This document shows positions 33,580 through 47,300 of a DNA stretch of 64,000 nucleotides, piece by piece (within the stretch, counting starts at the first letter, position 1; every line of letters begins with the position of its first letter). The translations under genes were made by a program, and so were the position numbers. The notes beneath the pieces are model-generated. The model was not told the DNA's origin and ran no database searches. It was given only the letters and a program-made list of their open reading frames with translations. The DNA comes from Wuchereria bancrofti (Eukaryota > Nematoda > Chromadorea > Rhabditida > Onchocercidae), in contig SSBO01000009.1 of the NCBI GenBank assembly GCA_005281725.1, positions 2,106,414 through 2,170,413 of the forward strand. The letters run 5' to 3'.

Positions 33580-33960
33580 CAGCATCATCATGTGTTGATA
33601 TCAACATCATCATTATCATCCCCATCTACTACTATCATCATCAGCATTCCAACATCTCTATGCGTTGATATCATCATCATCATTCCAACATCGCTATATC
33701 TTGATATCATCATCATTATTATCCCCATTTATCACTACCATCATCAGCATTCCAACATCACTATGTGTTGATATCATCATCATCATTATCATCCCCATCT
33801 AATACTGTCATCGTCAGCACTCCAATATCGCTATGTGTTGATATCATCATCATCCCCATCTACTACTATCATCATCAGCATTCCAACATCGCTATGTGTT
33901 GATATCATCATCATCATTATCATCCCCATCTAATACTGTCATCGTCATCATCGTGCATCA
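33580..33960. repeat. Complex minisatellite (TGTTGATATCATCATCATC type)
   Basis: Four to five units of roughly 55-105 bases, built from TGTTGATATCATCATCATCATT, ATCCCCATCTA, CTACTATCATCATCAGCATTCCAACATCGCTA. Units share modules in the same order but differ in how many ATC triplets and which modules they keep. Confidence 0.9.
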
Positions 33961-34027
33961 ATTTAATTCACACAAAATGATCGATTAATAAATTAATATA
34001 TTATGTCATCCAGGTAATACAAAACAA

Positions 34028-34062
34028 CACAGACAGATTAGACAGACAGGCGGACAGACCGC
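34028..34062. repeat. CAGACA-rich cluster
   Basis: Five AGAC (GTCT on the other strand) cores in about 35 bases, within CAGACAGATTAGACAGACAG and GGACAGACCG. AGAC/GTCT is the Smad-binding core, but this may simply be a short simple repeat. Confidence 0.6.
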
Positions 34063-34338
34063 ATAGTTACTAAATAAATCAATTATTAAACTATCAAAAT
34101 TGATTAGTGAAAACAAATAAGCATATTAGTCATTGTTAAAACATTCGTTTTCGGAAAAGGTCATTGATACCAGCTGTCCAATCAATTTGTCTCAATTGAC
34201 AACCGAATTAAGTTATTCCTAATGACTTTAAACACCTATATCAATTAATTTTAATTAACTATTTTTGAAAATATTTGCTACAGTCATGTAAAACTTTTAA
34301 AACCGCTTATAAAATTTACAAGTTTTTTCTTTATAAGA

Positions 34339-34382
34339 TGTTGCGAAAATTATTAACACATACTTATGTATGTTTATATAAT
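34339..34382. repeat. Direct repeat, copy A
   Basis: GTTGCGAAAATTATTAACAC followed by ATACTTATGTATGTTTATATA. The same sequence, with a small TTTT insertion, recurs at 34814-34859. Confidence 0.9.
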
Positions 34383-34813
34383 TTTTTAAAATTTCACCGT
34401 TATGTTAGTGAGTATTTTAAATATTAAATCCTAATCAATTTCTCAAATATTTGATTGATTGAATCCTAATTAATTCCATGAATATTTGATTACAATTATT
34501 TCACATAATTTTTTCTCAAAAATAATCATATTCTAAAACTAAATTGAGATTCAGCCTTGATAAAAAAACGCTGCTTAGAATTAATAATCGAAAAATTTTT
34601 CAATCATTTGTGGGATATAATATGAAAGTTTAAAAACTTTAACTAGGTTTTAAGTTATTTAAGTTAGGTTGTTCTACTATTTCATCGTATAAAAGTATTC
34701 CTTTTTTTTTTTGCTAAATTCAAATAATTGCTAAACTAAAGGATCAACTGATTTAGATCAATTGTTCTCGGGCAATTAGATTATGATCTAAATTTGAAAC
34801 TTTTGAATGCTTG

Positions 34814-34859
34814 TTGCGAAAATTATTAACACATACTTATTTTATGTATGTTTATATAT
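34814..34859. repeat. Direct repeat, copy B
   Basis: Second copy of the 34339-34382 sequence, same orientation, about 475 bases away. No coding or transposon-like sequence was recognised between them. Confidence 0.9.
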
Positions 34860-35479
34860 CTCAAATGATTCAATCCATCTTTGTGAAATATAATATATTA
34901 ATTTAATCAACAGAGGTGCACAATTAGCATACAGACAAATAGATTAGATAAATTAATAAATACAAGAAAAAATAAACGATTTAAAAAGAAAAATTTTGGG
35001 TGAATTATATTCATTTCAATAATTTCTAAAATAATAATTTAATTCCTTATTAAATCAAAAAAAAAAAAAGACAAAGTTTGTAAATTTTATATTTCATAAT
35101 AGAGTGAATGTAATAATTATGTGTCAGATGAATGTGTCAGATCAATTTACTATATCTTATGAAGAAAAATTAAATTAGATTAAAATTAAAATCAAATAAA
35201 ATATCAACATGATGTTATTATATTGCAATTATGTTATATCGAATGAATTTTTGCAGTCTCATTTATTTCTTTCTAAAACATAAATTAAAGAAAAAAACGA
35301 TTTGATAAAATTTTAAATGTTAAAACATTTTTCATTATTGCGAAGACTATTTTTTCTTTTTTTTCTCTTGTTTTATTTTGAAAGGCAAAACAAAAGAAAC
35401 AATTAAATAATGACATTGATAATATCACATTTCGTCTCTACAAAAAAGGAAAAAGTAAGGAAGCAAAGGAATTGCATTT

Positions 35480-35960
35480 TATTATAATTGTTATCATTAT
35501 CATTATTCAAATATTACTATATTTCTAACATTATGATTATCTTTATTATTATTATTCTTGCTATTATTATCACTATATAGATATTACTACTATCACTAAT
35601 ATTAACATTATCTTTATTATTATCATTCTAACACTATCATCATCTTTATTATTATCGTCATTATTATTATCATTATGTAGATATTACCATTATCCCTAAT
35701 ATTATCATTATCTTTATTATTATCATTATATAGATGTTACTATTATCTCTAATATTATAATTATAATAATAACAATTATATAGATCGTTATATAGATACA
35801 ACTATTATTTCTAATATTGTCATCATTACTGTTATTATTAGCATTATTATTCATATTATTAGCGTAGATATTGCGACTATTATCATTACTTTTGTTATTA
35901 TTATTACTATTAGCTATTAGTTACATTGCTATCGTTATCATATTGATTATTACTGATAAT
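35480..35960. repeat. ATT/ATC-rich imperfect tandem array
   Basis: Repeated modules TATTATTATCATTATATAGATATTACTATTATC, CTAATATTATCATTATCTTTATTATTATC in irregular order, ending near 35960. Confidence 0.85.
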
Positions 35961-36543
35961 AAAATCACACAATCCATCCTCCATTTCTTTATCAGAATAT
36001 AAAAAATAATGCTTAATAAAATAATCCAATAAATAATCTTCATCAGAATATAAGTAATAACAGAATGTAAATAATAAAAAGAATAAAAATGGAAATAGAT
36101 GACATTATTCTTGCATATTATTTAACTTTAGCAAACTTTTAGTAAATATTCCAATGTTCGATTAAATGATATGGAAAAAGAAAAAAGAAATTTCTTTTAT
36201 TATATATAAGCAAAGAAATATGTTAGAAAAATCATATTAAATTACCATCAATGATGCATTCAATTACTATCAAATGTCAAGGAACAGTCTTTTAATAATA
36301 TCTTTTACTATAGATCTTGTCAAAAATTCAATTTTGTATAAATAATACCTTCCGTTATAGATATTTTGACAAGTTTAATTTTAATAATTTAACTTTTTTA
36401 ATTTTTGTTTACAGCTAATTACTTGTTTTAACTTTTTATCATATCTAATGATAGCTTCTAAATGTTACTATTTCGTTTTACCTATCCATCATCAGTTTTC
36501 AATTTAATCATTATTGACATAACATAACATCGAATCATTTTTT

Positions 36544-36591
36544 TCTCTCTTTCTCCCTTTCTCTCTCTCTTTCTCTCTCTCTTTTTTCAAA
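36544..36591. repeat. CT-rich pyrimidine tract
   Basis: TTTTCTCTCTTTCTCCCTTTCTCTCTC-like run; one of several long polypyrimidine or polypurine tracts in the desert. Confidence 0.9.
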
Positions 36592-37574
36592 ATTAAAGCT
36601 TTTAATATCAAATTACTAGTAGTTAATTTGAAGGATCTTATAGGCATCAAATGTTAGTTTTAGAGTTATTTGCATTAGCGATAATGTAGTCAACATTTTT
36701 CGATTCTTGAAATAAAGGACGAAAGAAAAAGTAAAAGTTTTTTTTTCTTTTATTTCCATAACTTATTTCTTTATACTTTCGTTAAAATGATCTATTTATT
36801 TATTTTTTATTTTATTTATTTATTTTTTTGAGTTCTTTTTTTAATGATTTTGATAAAATAGTTAAAATTAATGACAAAATTAATAAAAAAAATTGGACGA
36901 TAAAACAAATTGTATTATAATATTTTGCATGTATCTATTTGCTGATAAAAACTATTTTAAACATATCTTAAATAAATAGATTTTTTGAATTTAGAAAAAG
37001 ATCCTGAGATTCGCTTCCCCTAATTACTAATTAATTAAAACTAGGAAGAGATTAATCGATTAATATAGGAGAAAAAAATTACAAAATTATTTGTTTGTTA
37101 TAAATCATTCTGAAAAACAAAAATTCGATTACTTATATTCCTATCATAAATTTATCACTAACACAATTTCAGATTACTAAAATAGCATTTTAAAAATCTA
37201 ATTTGCAGCTTTTCTAATTATTCGCTTGCTAATTTATTACATTTGATAAATGTTATCTTAAGCTTTTCTAAGCATTTCATACCGAATACTATTATCTAAT
37301 ATTGTACTGAAGTAGAATAATAATGATAATAATGATAACAGCAATATCGGTGATAACAATAATGTTTTAAAAAAAATGATAGTAGCAGTTTCAAAAACTG
37401 CTTTGTCTTCCAATAATTCTCACTTAATATAATTACTTTCAATTGTCGCATTTATCAGAATAATTTGTTGAAGTATTTGAAATATTTAATTTAGGTGGAA
37501 ATTTAGGTGGAAATTAGTGGAAATTATTTACCATCTGTAGCTTTAGTATAAATACTTATTATAACTATACTTAT

Positions 37575-37815
37575 TTTGTAATTTCATTGTTTAATTATAT
37601 ATAACTTTTATATTATTTAATTTAATTCCATGTGTTATTTTGTCATTTCATGATTTAATTATATATATTATTTTCATGTTCTTCAATTTAAATCCATATA
37701 TTATTTTGTGATTTCATAATTTAATTATATTTGTATAATTATATATATTACTTTCATATTATTTAATTTAAATCCAAATGTTATTTTGTCATTTCATAAT
37801 TTAATTATATTTATT
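37575..37815. repeat. Tandem repeat with ATTTTGTSATTTCATRATTTAATTATAT
   Basis: About 3.5 units of roughly 65-80 bases, each with the module above and TCATATTATTTAATTTAAATCCA. The units differ by small insertions. Confidence 0.85.
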
Positions 37816-38582
37816 TTGTATTCTATCAGTATATAACGGAAAATATTTGTGAACACGTTTCATCTCTTATCTATGTTTGTTTACAAAATAATATAATCCA
37901 TCGATGTTTATGGTAAGAATTCGCGGTACATGCGTGCGGAAGCAAAGAAATTTAAGCTACAAATTAAATTTTATGATAGTTTATAAAAAAAAAGCAAAGA
38001 CATTTTGTTTTTTTTTTTTTTGAAAGGTTATGATAAAAATATAATCATTTTAAAAATTCACATACATAATATAATATTTGATGGCATATTTTTAAAAATA
38101 AAAAAATTATGTTTCAAAAAAAAATATGAAAATTTCTATTTTTTTTAAATAGAAGATTTAAAATTTGAGAGAAAAAAAAAAGAAATCATTTTGTTGGTGG
38201 GCAAAATGACAAATAGACGTTACAAAATATTGATGATAACACATTCCTTTCTCTAACTTTTGTGTTTCTTCCTTATTTCCTCTTTTTTTTTCTTCTTATA
38301 CAAATATTATTTTTAGTTGTGAAATTTTTATCGTTTTTTAAATCTAGTAATTGACTTTTGTTTCTATTTCTAGTAATTGATTAAACATTAAAAGGCCAAA
38401 AAAAAAAGTGAAACAATGTTCAAATTTAATCCATCCATTCATTACTTTTATATAATATAATTTAATATGAACAATAATATTAAATTTTGGATATTATTTA
38501 AATTATCATTTCAAAATTTATTTCTATTCGTAATAATTTTCCTGTTATAATAATTAATATTCATTTTTTTCATTTCTATTTC

Positions 38583-38632
38583 TTCTTTCTCTCTCTTTCT
38601 TATCTCTCTCTCTCTCTCTTTCTCTTTTTATT
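38583..38632. repeat. CT-rich pyrimidine tract
   Basis: TCTTTCTCTCTCTTTCTTATCTCTCTC and onward; pure pyrimidine except for one A. Confidence 0.9.
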
Positions 38633-39439
38633 TCCTTTATTATGTAAGCTGTAAGATTTTTAATAAAAGTAATGCAATTAAGTTAAAAAATAATGTTATA
38701 CACCACAAAAAATGACTAGAAATCGTATTACTATTATTATTGCAATGAATAATCTTTGTAAAGTACTTTTTAACAAAAGTTAAAATTAAAACTTTAAATT
38801 TTTAGTATTTCAATAAATAATAACCAGTATTTGATGTATGTCAGATAATAAAAGATTTCATAAATGATAATCATATTAGAAGAAAGAAGTGTTAAGCTAA
38901 AATTAGGATGTCATCGACATTTTCGATATTATTATCCTATATAAATTTAAAATCAGATAGCACCAAAAATAGTAAATTGATCGTACTACAAAAGATGATA
39001 AGAATTAATCATGATAACGATAATAATTTGACTGTTTAAAAAAGATTATCAAAAAAGGGAACAAAAATTCAAACTTCATTAAAATGATCAATTAATACTA
39101 ATGAATGTATAATTAATTATTCTAAAATAAATGTTAAAAATAAAAGCATTTCAATGATATTTCTAAATAAATTTTAAATCAAATATTAAATGAAATAATG
39201 GAAAGTGGCACGATAAATACTATTGAAAAATGATCATTGCATGCATTAATTATTCGAATGGAAAATTCTCTATAATTAATTATATATAATTATTGCATGT
39301 CAATAAATAAAGGAAAGAGAAATGAGGAAACAAATTAGTGATTAAATGATGGTTAAAATATATTTGGATGAATGGAAAGATTGACCGAACATAAATGACG
39401 TCTGGTCATTTAGGTCTGTCCAATCATTTATTGTAACTC

Positions 39440-39497
39440 TTTTCTCTCTCTCTCTCCCTTTCCCTCCCTCTCTCTCTCTCTCCTTCACCTCCCTTTT
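39440..39497. repeat. Long CT/CCCT pyrimidine tract
   Basis: Nearly 60 bases of C/T, including CTCTCTCCCTTTCCCTCCC; just right of a TGACGTC-containing patch at about 39398. Confidence 0.92.
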
Positions 39498-40309
39498 TCC
39501 AATCCCATCTGACCCTTTGATTAACCCTTCCTTCTATATATCCTTTTATCCTTTATTTCACTACTTTTAATTATAGGAAGCATAAAGCTATACTTATAAT
39601 AAAAATTGAAATTTCATCTAAATTGTTAATTTAATTTGGTCAAAAGTTAAGTGAAAGTGAAAAGAAAAAGAAATAATGAAAGTAGTATGAATGATAAATA
39701 AGAATTGATAATTGAGATGAGATGGTGTATTAACAGTAATAAATTGAATTTAATTATGATTAAATTCAAAAAAAAAAAAATTCAAATGTATATGCATCGT
39801 TTAGAAAGTTATTTTCAAGAAATACATGAAATGAAAGAAAAAAAAATTAGATAAAAAAACAAAGACAAAAAAGATACTATGATGAATTTTTTTTAAATTA
39901 TTAGCAAATAATTGATAAAATTTGTTGAAAAATACTACATTGGAGCTATAGCACTATTGATTAGTTAGATTTATAACTTTTTAAAAAAAAAAATTTTTTT
40001 TTTTTATCTAAATTAAATGAATTTATCAGCAGATCTGCATTTTATTCCTATTTTTTAACTTTGAATATTAATCGATAGAAAAAACGGTCTATGCAAATTG
40101 TTAGATGCAATATGGTGATCATTGATTTCAATAATTTCACTGAAAAAGTTTTAATTAAATTTATTTATTACTGCTGGAAGCTAATCTGGCTAGTATAGTA
40201 GCACTAATAAGTTAACAAATTTGGCAAATTAAATTTGAAAATTTTGATTTTGATTTGAAACAAATTGTAAAGTATAGCAAAAAAAAAAAAACTATGCAAA
40301 ATGCATATG

Positions 40310-40570
40310 TTAATAAAGATTTAAATGAAAACCCTTAATGATTTCGATGCTAATTAGCGTTACAAGGAAATTTAGAAAAAGTGAAATTGAAATCCTTAAT
40401 GATCCCAATGCTAATTAAAATAGTGTTAATAATGAAAGTATAAAAAAGAAATTAGCAAAATTTAAATCAAAATCTTAATGATTCCAATACTAATTATGCT
40501 AATTACTATAATGTTAATAACCTAGTAAAAAAAAATTAGTAAGATTTAAATTTAAATGCATAAATGATTT
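40310..40570. repeat. Diverged tandem repeat, about 3-4 units
   Basis: Each unit contains AAAWYCTTAATGATTYCRATRCTAATTA and then AGTGTTAATAA or similar; spacing is about 80-90 bases and the last unit is degraded. Confidence 0.75.
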
Positions 40571-43500
40571 AGCAAGGTTTTAATCTTAAAAATTATCGAA
40601 AATGTTACGATTTTATATGATTAATTTTGAAAATTACCAGAATAGAAATAATAAAAGGAAATGGAAAAAATGAAATATTTTTCATCAAATTTATTTATTA
40701 CATTTTTATGCTATCCAATTTTTATGCATCCATTGATATTTAAATTGAAAAGAATCAAAAATAAAAATTGATTCAACACGGAAGATTTCATTTTGAAAAT
40801 GTAAGCAGTGCATTAAAATTAAAATCATTCATTTGCACAGCTGTTAATGTCCTGTCATTTTTTTCTTTTTCCTTTTTTCCGTTCTGTTCTTTTTTGTTTC
40901 GTTTTGTCTATGTACAAGTTATTCATTTATCCGTTCCGTTTTATTTATTCATCCGGAAAATTATTTTTATTTCTTACAGTTCATTATTAATTTCATAATT
41001 TTATTTTCACATAGTTAATTAGTGCATGTGAAATAAAAATACAAAGAAAATTATAATTTTTAAAATTTTAATTTTTTTTCTTAGTAAATTTTTTTTATTT
41101 TGCTAAAAAAATTTGTAATAAAATTTGATTTCTCATATAATTATTAGTTGTATTTTTGAACAAAAAAAAAGAAAAAAAATTGAGGAAAAGGGATCAGAAA
41201 AGAAACAACGTATTGATATTATCTAGAAGAATATACTTCATGGAAATTAAACTATTATTTTAAAATTGAGAATTTTTATTGTTCAATGATATCATTTTAT
41301 GATTATTTCAAATATCAAAATCGAGTTTTTTTGCAATTCTCTTTTAATTTTTGATCTCATAGATTAAAATAAAAACAAAAACAAAAAGAGAGTCAAAGAC
41401 GAAAGATTGCAAATTAGAAAAGACAATATAAAATAAGGCGAAAAAAATTGCAGGAAAAATTATGAGAAATAGATTAATGTGAAGTTTTTATGCTGCAAAA
41501 ATTTATATTAAGATTTAATTTTGCATTATTAATTGGTTTAAAAAATTTGAAAAACCAAAAGGTCCGTTTCTCCTAAACAATATAATTATGATTTTTATTT
41601 TTTTTTCTTCAAAATAATTTTTTTTCCTTAAGATATTCTAGATAATTTTAATTTTCAATATTTCCAATTTTTAAATTTGCTTTATAAGTTAAAAAATAAT
41701 TTTATTTAAAAAATTTGAGAAATATTACAAAAGCACTTATTATTTGGAGAAAAATTTTTTTTCTTATCGTTTAAATATTTTTACAATTGTTTTGATAGGA
41801 AGAATAACAATTATAAGTTTTTCATTTCCAATTGATATATTATTATTAATTTTTCACTTTTCGTTTTTGCATAATTATTTCATGGATAGTAAAGAGAAAA
41901 AAAAAAAACACGAAAAATATAACTTTTAGAAATTCTCTTTACTTTTGATAAGCAATATTTTTAAATTTCAGGTAGCAATTTAATGTAAAAAAATAGAGAA
42001 GAAAACAAAGTTAGTGCTGTTAGTAAAAAAATTTGCAAATTTTTTTCCAATTTTTGAAATAGAAACAACCATAAATGAATTAATGGTTTTAAAATGACAA
42101 AGGAAGAAGAAATACGGAAATAAAAGGCAAAAGTTGATAATAAATAAATATTCTATTCAAAAAATTAAAACAAAATCATTAATAAAGTAAAAAGTTTCAT
42201 TCTAAATAAATGAAATTTTTATATGATTTTTTGTTTGCTAATTTTAACAAATTATTTCAAAATTAGGTATTAAATTTAAATGCTAGGATAGGCTATCAGT
42301 TTGCACATGAACTGTAGCATACAGTAGTTTGCATCAGATGATACGGTCGGAATCTTAGAGAATACGGTAATTACTATCTGTGTCCGAAATTGATTTATTT
42401 AATAAACTTGTAATTTGAAATATAATCATTTATTAAATGCTGCTAATTCTTGCAATTGCTTTGTCCTTTTTTTTTGCAGCTCTTAAACTGACATTTTCTT
42501 TGATTTTTTTTTTCAAAATTGTTTTTAAAACTTTTACTTCTTAATTTAACTTAATGGATGCGATTGCCTATATGTTTTAGAAGATATAAGATACAATCAT
42601 AAATAATTAGATAGTATGATTAAATAAAATGAAATTTTCAATGATAGTGTAAAATTTATGGATGAAGATATTTCATAAAAATTGAAGTAGTTGATGATGT
42701 TTATTGCTTTTATCATTTTTCTAAACAATTTATCATTAAAATAGTTTAATGGAATAAAAAATTACTACACCAACTTATATTTTTTTCCTTAAAAAAGGTC
42801 ATAAAGATATTGAAATAAAATATTAAAAAAAGGATCCTTAAATAATAAGCCTTAAAGACTTTTCAAATTTTAATTTTTTTTTGCTATGAGAAGTTTCTTA
42901 CTTGAAGATTGAAATATTATTATTTCATCGTTATGATCGGATTGATTTTTATGAGCACTTTGTAATGTAGCACCAGTTTTTATGGAATATTTCGGAAAAT
43001 ATCATATAAAGTAATAAATAAAATTAATTGTATAGCATAATTACATTTAATTATATATTTTTTAACTTATATTAAATTTTAATGAATAAATATGAAAGAT
43101 TGAAATTGATTCGAAATGCTATATTTCCTCTAAAAAAAAAATGAGTAATTGGTTAAAAGAAAAATGATGATAGGTGACAGTAAATGAAAACGATAAGTAA
43201 ATAAAAGGTGAAGCAATTATCGCTTATCCTTTTCAATACCTGTAATCATCGTTAGCATTGCTTTTTTATACTTATTCAAACGAACAACTGCTATAAGTAA
43301 ACTTACAAATGAACCTATAAATATACTAAAATCTATTATACATATAGTATTTTGCAGTTCATTAACAAATTTCAAATTAATGTGAATTTTAGCAGATAAT
43401 TTTAACCTTATATATATTAAAATATGTGAAGGTAATTTAGAAATTTCAAAAAATATGCAATTTCAAATTAATGAACATTTTACAAATGTAATATAATTAT

Positions 43501-46500
43501 TACTCGAATAATCCTTCAGGGATGATAAAATATTGTAGTCTTAACAAAAAGTAATCATTATCATATTAAATAGATGTGATATGATTATTGCTATAATAAC
43601 TTATCAATGCATAAATGATTGTAAGAGTGATATTAAAATTTTTGAAACATTGATAATGAAATGGTATGTAGGATGGATGAATATTTGCAATACCTTTCGG
43701 ATAAAATAATTAGGTTAGATTAAGAGAGGCGAAAGGGAGAAATGCCGTCTGAGAGAGATGAAATAATTATGATAGATCGCAATAATAAATTCGAACCCCA
43801 TTGATAATCAATAACGAATGCATGGGTTTAACATCTGTGCACATTATTACTATTATCATTCATCATCTTTATCAAAATAATTTATCATCAGTCATTATTA
43901 TCATTATTATCATCTCTTTAAATGAGTGCATAAAAATGATAGGATTGGCTGTGAAGGGATTAAAATAATAGAATAGATTGGAAAAAAAAATTAGACGAAA
44001 TTTGACGAATTAAAAACAAAAAAAAAAAAATGATTAAATGCTATAAATAATTCATAATGCATGTAACTTATCAAAATTATATTTAATTTTTACTCGTATA
44101 ACCATATTAATATAGGAATTAATTTTAAATAATTTGCTTTTAATTCATGATAAAAACTTTAAATTAAAAATTTAAAAATAAAAATTTTAAGAATTGAAAA
44201 ATTATATATATTATCATTGTCATGCACAGAAAAAAATTATTTTAATTATATGTACTTTGAGGTGAAATTTGATTATATTTTCTCGCAAATTTTCCTCAAA
44301 AGAAAATTTCCCAATTACTTTTTTAATTTATTTTTTTATAAATTTGTCACAGGTGAAAAATTACCTTGAAAATAAGAAATAAATTTTTTTTTAAAAAAAA
44401 GGATCCTTCATTTGCAATTACTCATTATCGGATAAAATTTTTATTTTAATTTTTGGTGAAAAAAAAATCCATTTGAAATGGACAGCATAATTTTGAAATA
44501 ATTTATGCCTAAAATAGTATCTAAAAAGTTGATTGATTAATAAATCACTGATTGTTTGAATTTAACAATAACAAAAAAAAAAAAAAAAAAAGAAAAAGCG
44601 AAAGTGAAAGAAGCAAAATCTTCTATAGTTATTTGTTCAACAGAAAAAAAAAAATTCTTTTTCATTTCGTTGTACTACAAATAAACAACTATTTCTTGAA
44701 AATCTATTTTAAAAAAGAAAGATACTCAAAAATTTAATTCAAAAATTTTTAAGGAGAAATTTTTGAATTCCTCCACTTCAATTTAATATTACATAAATCT
44801 TTATGAAAAAAAAAAAAAAACAAAACAAAACTCACTTAAATTCCTTTGAGCTATTTCATATCAACTTGTGCTAAATAAAAGAGTGGAAAAATCGTTTTTT
44901 TTTTAAGAAATTGGTTGGTATGAAATTATTCATTTTGAATCAAAGAAATGACAATGAAAAGGAAAAAGAATTCATTTTTTTTTTAGAAATAAGAAGATAA
45001 AAATAAATAAATGGAACATAATTTTTTCATATTTTTATACTTACCAATTTTTAATTTTTTTTCGTTTCTGTTTTTTATCAAAAATAGAAAAAAGTCACAG
45101 TTTTACAAAGTTGAACAAATAATTCATTTCCGTTCTTTTTTAAAAAAAAGAAAAACAAAAAAAAAAAAACAAAACTTTAACTATCAGTTGGATATTTCAT
45201 TTTTTTTTTGAAGTGAGAAATTTCACAAATAAATTTCTAATGCTTAACATGAAAGAAAAATTTTTTTTTCCTAATAAAATGAAGTTTTCTTTTTTTTTCT
45301 TTTCATTTTAAACAAAAAAAAAGAAGAGAGAAACAAAGTTATTTATTTTTTCTTTCTTTCTTTTTCTTTGAATTGATGATAAGTAAATTATATGTTTGAT
45401 AACTATAAGATGCATATATTTATGGTTCAAAATTTGTTAAAAGTTAAAATAGTTTCAAAGTGATTCAAAATTATCACATAAAAATATTAAGAAATGTTAT
45501 ATGTTTTTTCACGAACAAATATTTCCCGTCCTGTTATTACAGTAATTAATTTAATTTTTGTTGATCAAATTTTAAGCAATGCAATGAGAATTTACTTTTT
45601 TAATTGATTTTTTTATTATGATGAAAACCTATTTGTTTGCATAATTCAATAAATAAATTGGCCACAATATTTGTCATAGTGGCAAGTAATGATTTAATTA
45701 ATAAACTAATTGGTAGATTTGATAAAAATTAGCAAAGTAAGGTTTTTTCTAATATATTCATTTCAATTACTATTATCACTCAATGTTATCATTTTAATTA
45801 AATTCATTAAAACAATTCGATGTTATCATTTGTTATTGATAATATTATAATGTATTGAACAACTTCAATTATTATCAATTTCTCAATGATAAGTGATAAT
45901 ATTCGCTAGACATTTAAATCATAGTTATTTTAATCTATTTTGCTATTGATAATAATGATAAAATTGATCAAAATGAGGAAACTATATATTTCAAATATAT
46001 AACTATTTCAAAAAAGAAAATTATTTTATAAAAAAATCTATATTCTTGCAAATAATAAAAAAGATGCTAATATATAAGAATGTGAAATAATTATTTTCAA
46101 ATTTTTACTTTAAATTATAAACTACTAAAAAATATAAATTAGTCGGTTGATGTTATGTTTAAAAATTTTACTCAGTGTTTTCACTAAATGTTTTGATAAA
46201 TTTCTTTGAAAAAAAGAAAAAAAATTTGGAAGCAAAAAATATATTTAAAAAAGAAAATACGTAAAGAGAAAAAAAAGAAAAAAGAAAAAGCGAAAAATAA
46301 AAAAAATAAAAACAGGTAACCGAATGATATTGATTTTTCGTGGTTGTTATCAATTATCATCAAGAAACTATTAATGATGTTTGATGCTTATCTTTTCTTA
46401 ACAGTATGAAGAAATATTAAAAAAAAAAAAATGGAGCAATAAATGTCACCGAAAATGTCACCATCGTTTGGAATAAAATGTAATGGATGGAAAGATGCGT

Positions 46501-46641
46501 CATAACAAATAATCAAAATAAAGATGATTGATTGGAGTATGTTAAAATTGTGATTAAATTCTTAACAAAAAATAAATAAATAAATTTTTGTATCTTTTGA
46601 CATAAATTTGAGTAAGAAGTGATGTAGCACTAAAGTTATGC

Positions 46642-46687
46642 TAGGCTTAGCCAATAGATATTGGTCATCTGGCTTGCCTACCTAGGC
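46642..46687. other. G+C-containing hairpin island
   Basis: TAGGC (46642-46646) pairs with GCCTA (46676-46680), and AGCCA (46649-46653) pairs with TGGCT (46670-46674), with a TT/T bulge. Inside lies a second option, CCAATA/TATTGG (46651-46664), and outside GCCTACCTAGGC (46676-46687). It stands out from the surrounding A/T-rich sequence; no RNA family was recognised. Confidence 0.5.
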
Positions 46688-47212
46688 TTCTTCTCCACTT
46701 GGCCACTATTTATTTCAAATTTAATAAGACATTTGTAAAAGAAAAATATCATAATTATAACAAAATGAAGTAATCATTGATGAAATTATCATTTAATCAT
46801 TTGTATTCATTTGCATGGGATAAATTTATAAAATATGATTTGATATTTTATTTCTTCCATAAGAAAAAAAATGTTACCGTAATTTGATATTTTAATCTTT
46901 GCTTCTTATCATGAAAATATGTTATATTATTGCAATTAAAATATCACTTTTTCGTTAAAATCATTATTCTAATCCAGTTTTTAGTAAATAAATTATTCTC
47001 CTATAGTTTATTTCATTTAATTCAAGTTGAAAATAATTAAAGTACAAAAAATTGTATGATTAATTTATTATTTATTAAAAAATCAAACAAAAAAAAAAAG
47101 AATCATCTGTCAAAATAAAAGATATTTATTTTAGATATAAGAAATAAAACAAAAAAATAAAAAACAAAATGTTATATTTAAGCAGCAAATTAATTAATTA
47201 AACAATAAGAGT

Positions 47213-47300
47213 TGCACAACAACAATAACAATTAATAATAATAATAACAATAGTGATAGTAATAACAGTAAACAAACAATAATAAATAACAATAATGAGA
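47213..47300. repeat. AAC/AAT-rich simple repeat
   Basis: Imperfect CAACAATAACAAT, AATAATAATAACAATAGTG run on the plus strand. Confidence 0.85.

Noticed and set aside
37908..38010. Plus-strand ATG frame through the G+C patch GGTACATGCGTGCGG
   Set aside because: Runs quickly into lysine codons from an A-run; no domain or splice structure.
43770..43830. TTCGAA-containing segment resembling a tRNA T-loop
   Set aside because: No pairing T-stem, acceptor stem or anticodon arm could be drawn.
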